The notes beneath the pieces are model-generated. The model ran no database searches. It worked only from the letters and a program-made list of their open reading frames with translations, and was not told the origin of the DNA. 14,056 bases of DNA from assembly GCA_002449595.1 (NCBI GenBank), contig DJXE01000094.1, positions 1,511-15,566 on the forward strand, written 5' to 3'. Positions 12,570-14,056 of the stretch are shown here, piece by piece. The position numbers and the translations under genes are program-made. How positions within the stretch are numbered: the first letter of the stretch is position 1; each line of letters begins with the position of its first letter. The stretch comes from Lachnospiraceae bacterium UBA7012 (GTDB taxonomy: Bacteria; Bacillota; Clostridia; Lachnospirales; Lachnospiraceae).

Positions 12570-14056
12570 ATGGCGAGAAATTTTGTGTGCAACAACAAAG
12601 AGAACATTGTGGAGACGACGGGAGGCGTCGTGAAAGGCTTTTCCTTGGATGGAATATCAATCTTCAAGGGGATTCCGTACGCGGAGGCGAAGCGGTTTCA
12701 TAAGCCGCAGCCGGCGTCGTGGGAAGGCGTGAAGGACTGCACGAGTTTTGGTTACGTGTGCCCGCTCGTCGAGATGCCGGAGCCGAACAATGAGCTGCTC
12801 GTGCCGCACCGCTACTGGCTGATGGATGAGAACTGCCTCAACCTGAACCTCTGGACGCCGGGGCTGGATGACAAGAAGCGTCCGGTCATCGTTTGGTTCC
12901 ATGGCGGCGGATTTGAGTCCGGTTCGGCGATCGAGCATGAGGCGTATGAAGGCGAGAACATGGCGAAGTGCGCGGATGTCGTCTCGATTTCTGTTAACCA
13001 CAGGCTGAATGTGCTGGGGTATCTTGATTTCTCTGAGTTTGGGGAGGAGTATGAGGATTCCGGCAACAACGGCACGAACGACATGATCATGTCACTGCAG
13101 TGGGTCCGCGACAACGTCGCGAAGTTCGGCGGTGATCCGGACAATGTCACGATCTTCGGGCAGTCCGGCGGCGGTATGAAGGTCACGACGCTGCTGCAGA
13201 CGCCCGCGGCGGATGGCCTGTTCCACAAGGGAATGGTCATGAGCGGGGTGATTGATCCTTTTGTCATGGGGGATTCTGCGGGCAGCGCGAAGGAGATCGT
13301 GGAGGCTCTGCTTGATACGCTCGGTCTTGAAAGTGTGAAGGAACTCGAGGAGGTTCCGTACGATGCGCTCGCGGCGGCGTATCTTGAGGTGAAGCCTGCT
13401 TTTATGAAGGCCGGCAAGAACTTTGGCGGTTCGCCGCATCCGAATGACTTCTATGCGGGCGATCCGCTCGTCACGGACTTCCGCGAGGAGACGAAGAATA
13501 TTCCGCTCCTTATCGGGACGGTGTTTGGCGAGTTTGCGGGGTTTGTGCCGACGGCGTATGACAGGAAGGCCCTGAGCCGTGACGAGCAGGTGGAGATGCT
13601 TGAGGAGAAGTTTGGCGCGGAGAAGGCGGCGAAGCTGATCCCGATCTTCGAGAAGGCTTATCCCGGCCATCCCGTGATCGACCTGCTCCAGCTCGACTGG
13701 CTGTTCCGCCATCCCACGATGGAGTACATCAAGAAGAGAAGTGCGCTGAATGACTGCACGTGGTCCTATCTCTTTGATTTCGAGAGCGAGCTGGACGGCG
13801 GCACGGTGCCGTGGCACTGCGCGGACGTTCCGTTCTTCTTCCACAACACCTGTATGGTGCCGACGACCTGGAAGGGCGACGTCACGGAGAAGCTTGAGGC
13901 TCAGATGTTCGGCGCGTTCATGAACTTCGCCCGGACCGGCGATCCGAACGGCGACGGCACGACGCTTCCCGCCTGGCCCGCGAGCAGCGCGGACGCAGAG
14001 CACACGATGATCTTCTGCGAGGAGACGCACGAGGCGCCCGCGAACTATGACCACGA
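12570..14056 (+). CDS. Type-B carboxylesterase (para-nitrobenzyl esterase family), 3' end outside window
   Basis: This is a serine hydrolase of the alpha/beta-hydrolase type-B carboxylesterase family. The frame is open from ATG 12570 to the window end, giving 495 residues, close to the usual full length of about 500. Visible marks are ENCLNLNLWTP (87-97, the EDCL-like block), oxyanion-hole HGGGFESGS (111-119), nucleophile elbow FGQSGGG (196-202, Ser199), probable acid Glu321 in GTVFGEFAGF, and His416 in VPWHCADVPFFF. The elbow reads GQSGGG instead of the common GESAGG. No signal peptide is seen, so it should act in the cytoplasm. A GAGAGG site (12557-12562) precedes the start. It may remove acyl or acetyl groups from imported sugars, which would fit the locus, but that is inference. 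Codons with T in third position (TTT, CTT, GAT) look somewhat more frequent than in the isomerases. Confidence 0.9.
   Translation, partial: MARNFVCNNKENIVETTGGVVKGFSLDGISIFKGIPYAEAKRFHKPQPASWEGVKDCTSFGYVCPLVEMPEPNNELLVPHRYWLMDENCLNLNLWTPGLDDKKRPVIVWFHGGGFESGSAIEHEAYEGENMAKCADVVSISVNHRLNVLGYLDFSEFGEEYEDSGNNGTNDMIMSLQWVRDNVAKFGGDPDNVTIFGQSGGGMKVTTLLQTPAADGLFHKGMVMSGVIDPFVMGDSAGSAKEIVEALLDTLGLESVKELEEVPYDALAAAYLEVKPAFMKAGKNFGGSPHPNDFYAGDPLVTDFREETKNIPLLIGTVFGEFAGFVPTAYDRKALSRDEQVEMLEEKFGAEKAAKLIPIFEKAYPGHPVIDLLQLDWLFRHPTMEYIKKRSALNDCTWSYLFDFESELDGGTVPWHCADVPFFFHNTCMVPTTWKGDVTEKLEAQMFGAFMNFARTGDPNGDGTTLPAWPASSADAEHTMIFCEETHEAPANYDH

Overview
The window looks like a piece of a GC-rich Firmicutes (Clostridia, probably Lachnospiraceae-like) chromosome. 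The reasons are strong AGGAGG-type ribosome binding sites on most genes, a lipoprotein sugar-binding protein with a Glu/Ala-rich linker, a clostridial-type pyruvate phosphate dikinase C-terminus, and MglBAC-like and ROK proteins of the kind common in gut and rumen Clostridia. The taxonomic call is inference from style, not a search result. No mobile element, CRISPR array, tRNA or rRNA was seen.

Layout. Positions 1-224 hold the 3' end of pyruvate phosphate dikinase (ppdK), closed by a strong hairpin terminator (267-297) that probably also stops the converging next gene. A ROK-family transcription regulator is on the minus strand (385-1638). The rest is on the plus strand and reads as one carbohydrate-utilisation locus: aldo/keto reductase (1829-2866), aldose 1-epimerase (3061-4074), a sugar ABC importer made of lipoprotein binding protein (4213-5427), double ABC ATPase (5589-7124) and permease (7146-8147), a terminator (8190-8220), then a second block with an L-fucose/L-arabinose isomerase-like protein (8428-9912), a PfkB-family sugar kinase (9950-10933), a second isomerase-like paralogue (10993-12432), and a type-B carboxylesterase (12570 to the window end, incomplete).

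Likely logic (inference). A rare or substituted sugar is released, possibly with ester groups trimmed by the esterase, and imported by the MglBAC-like transporter. It is brought to the right anomer by the epimerase, converted by one or both isomerases, and phosphorylated by the PfkB kinase for entry into central metabolism. The aldo/keto reductase offers an oxidoreductive side branch. The ROK protein, divergently placed with its own extended -10 promoter and facing a good sigma-70 promoter that carries a perfect small palindrome in its spacer, is the obvious local regulator. The substrate cannot be read from the sequence.

The most unusual parts are the pair of divergent isomerase paralogues flanking one kinase, in which one putative metal-ligand position reads Glu in one copy and Asp in the other, and the large GC-rich hairpins in the gaps between genes, which probably set unequal expression along the locus.
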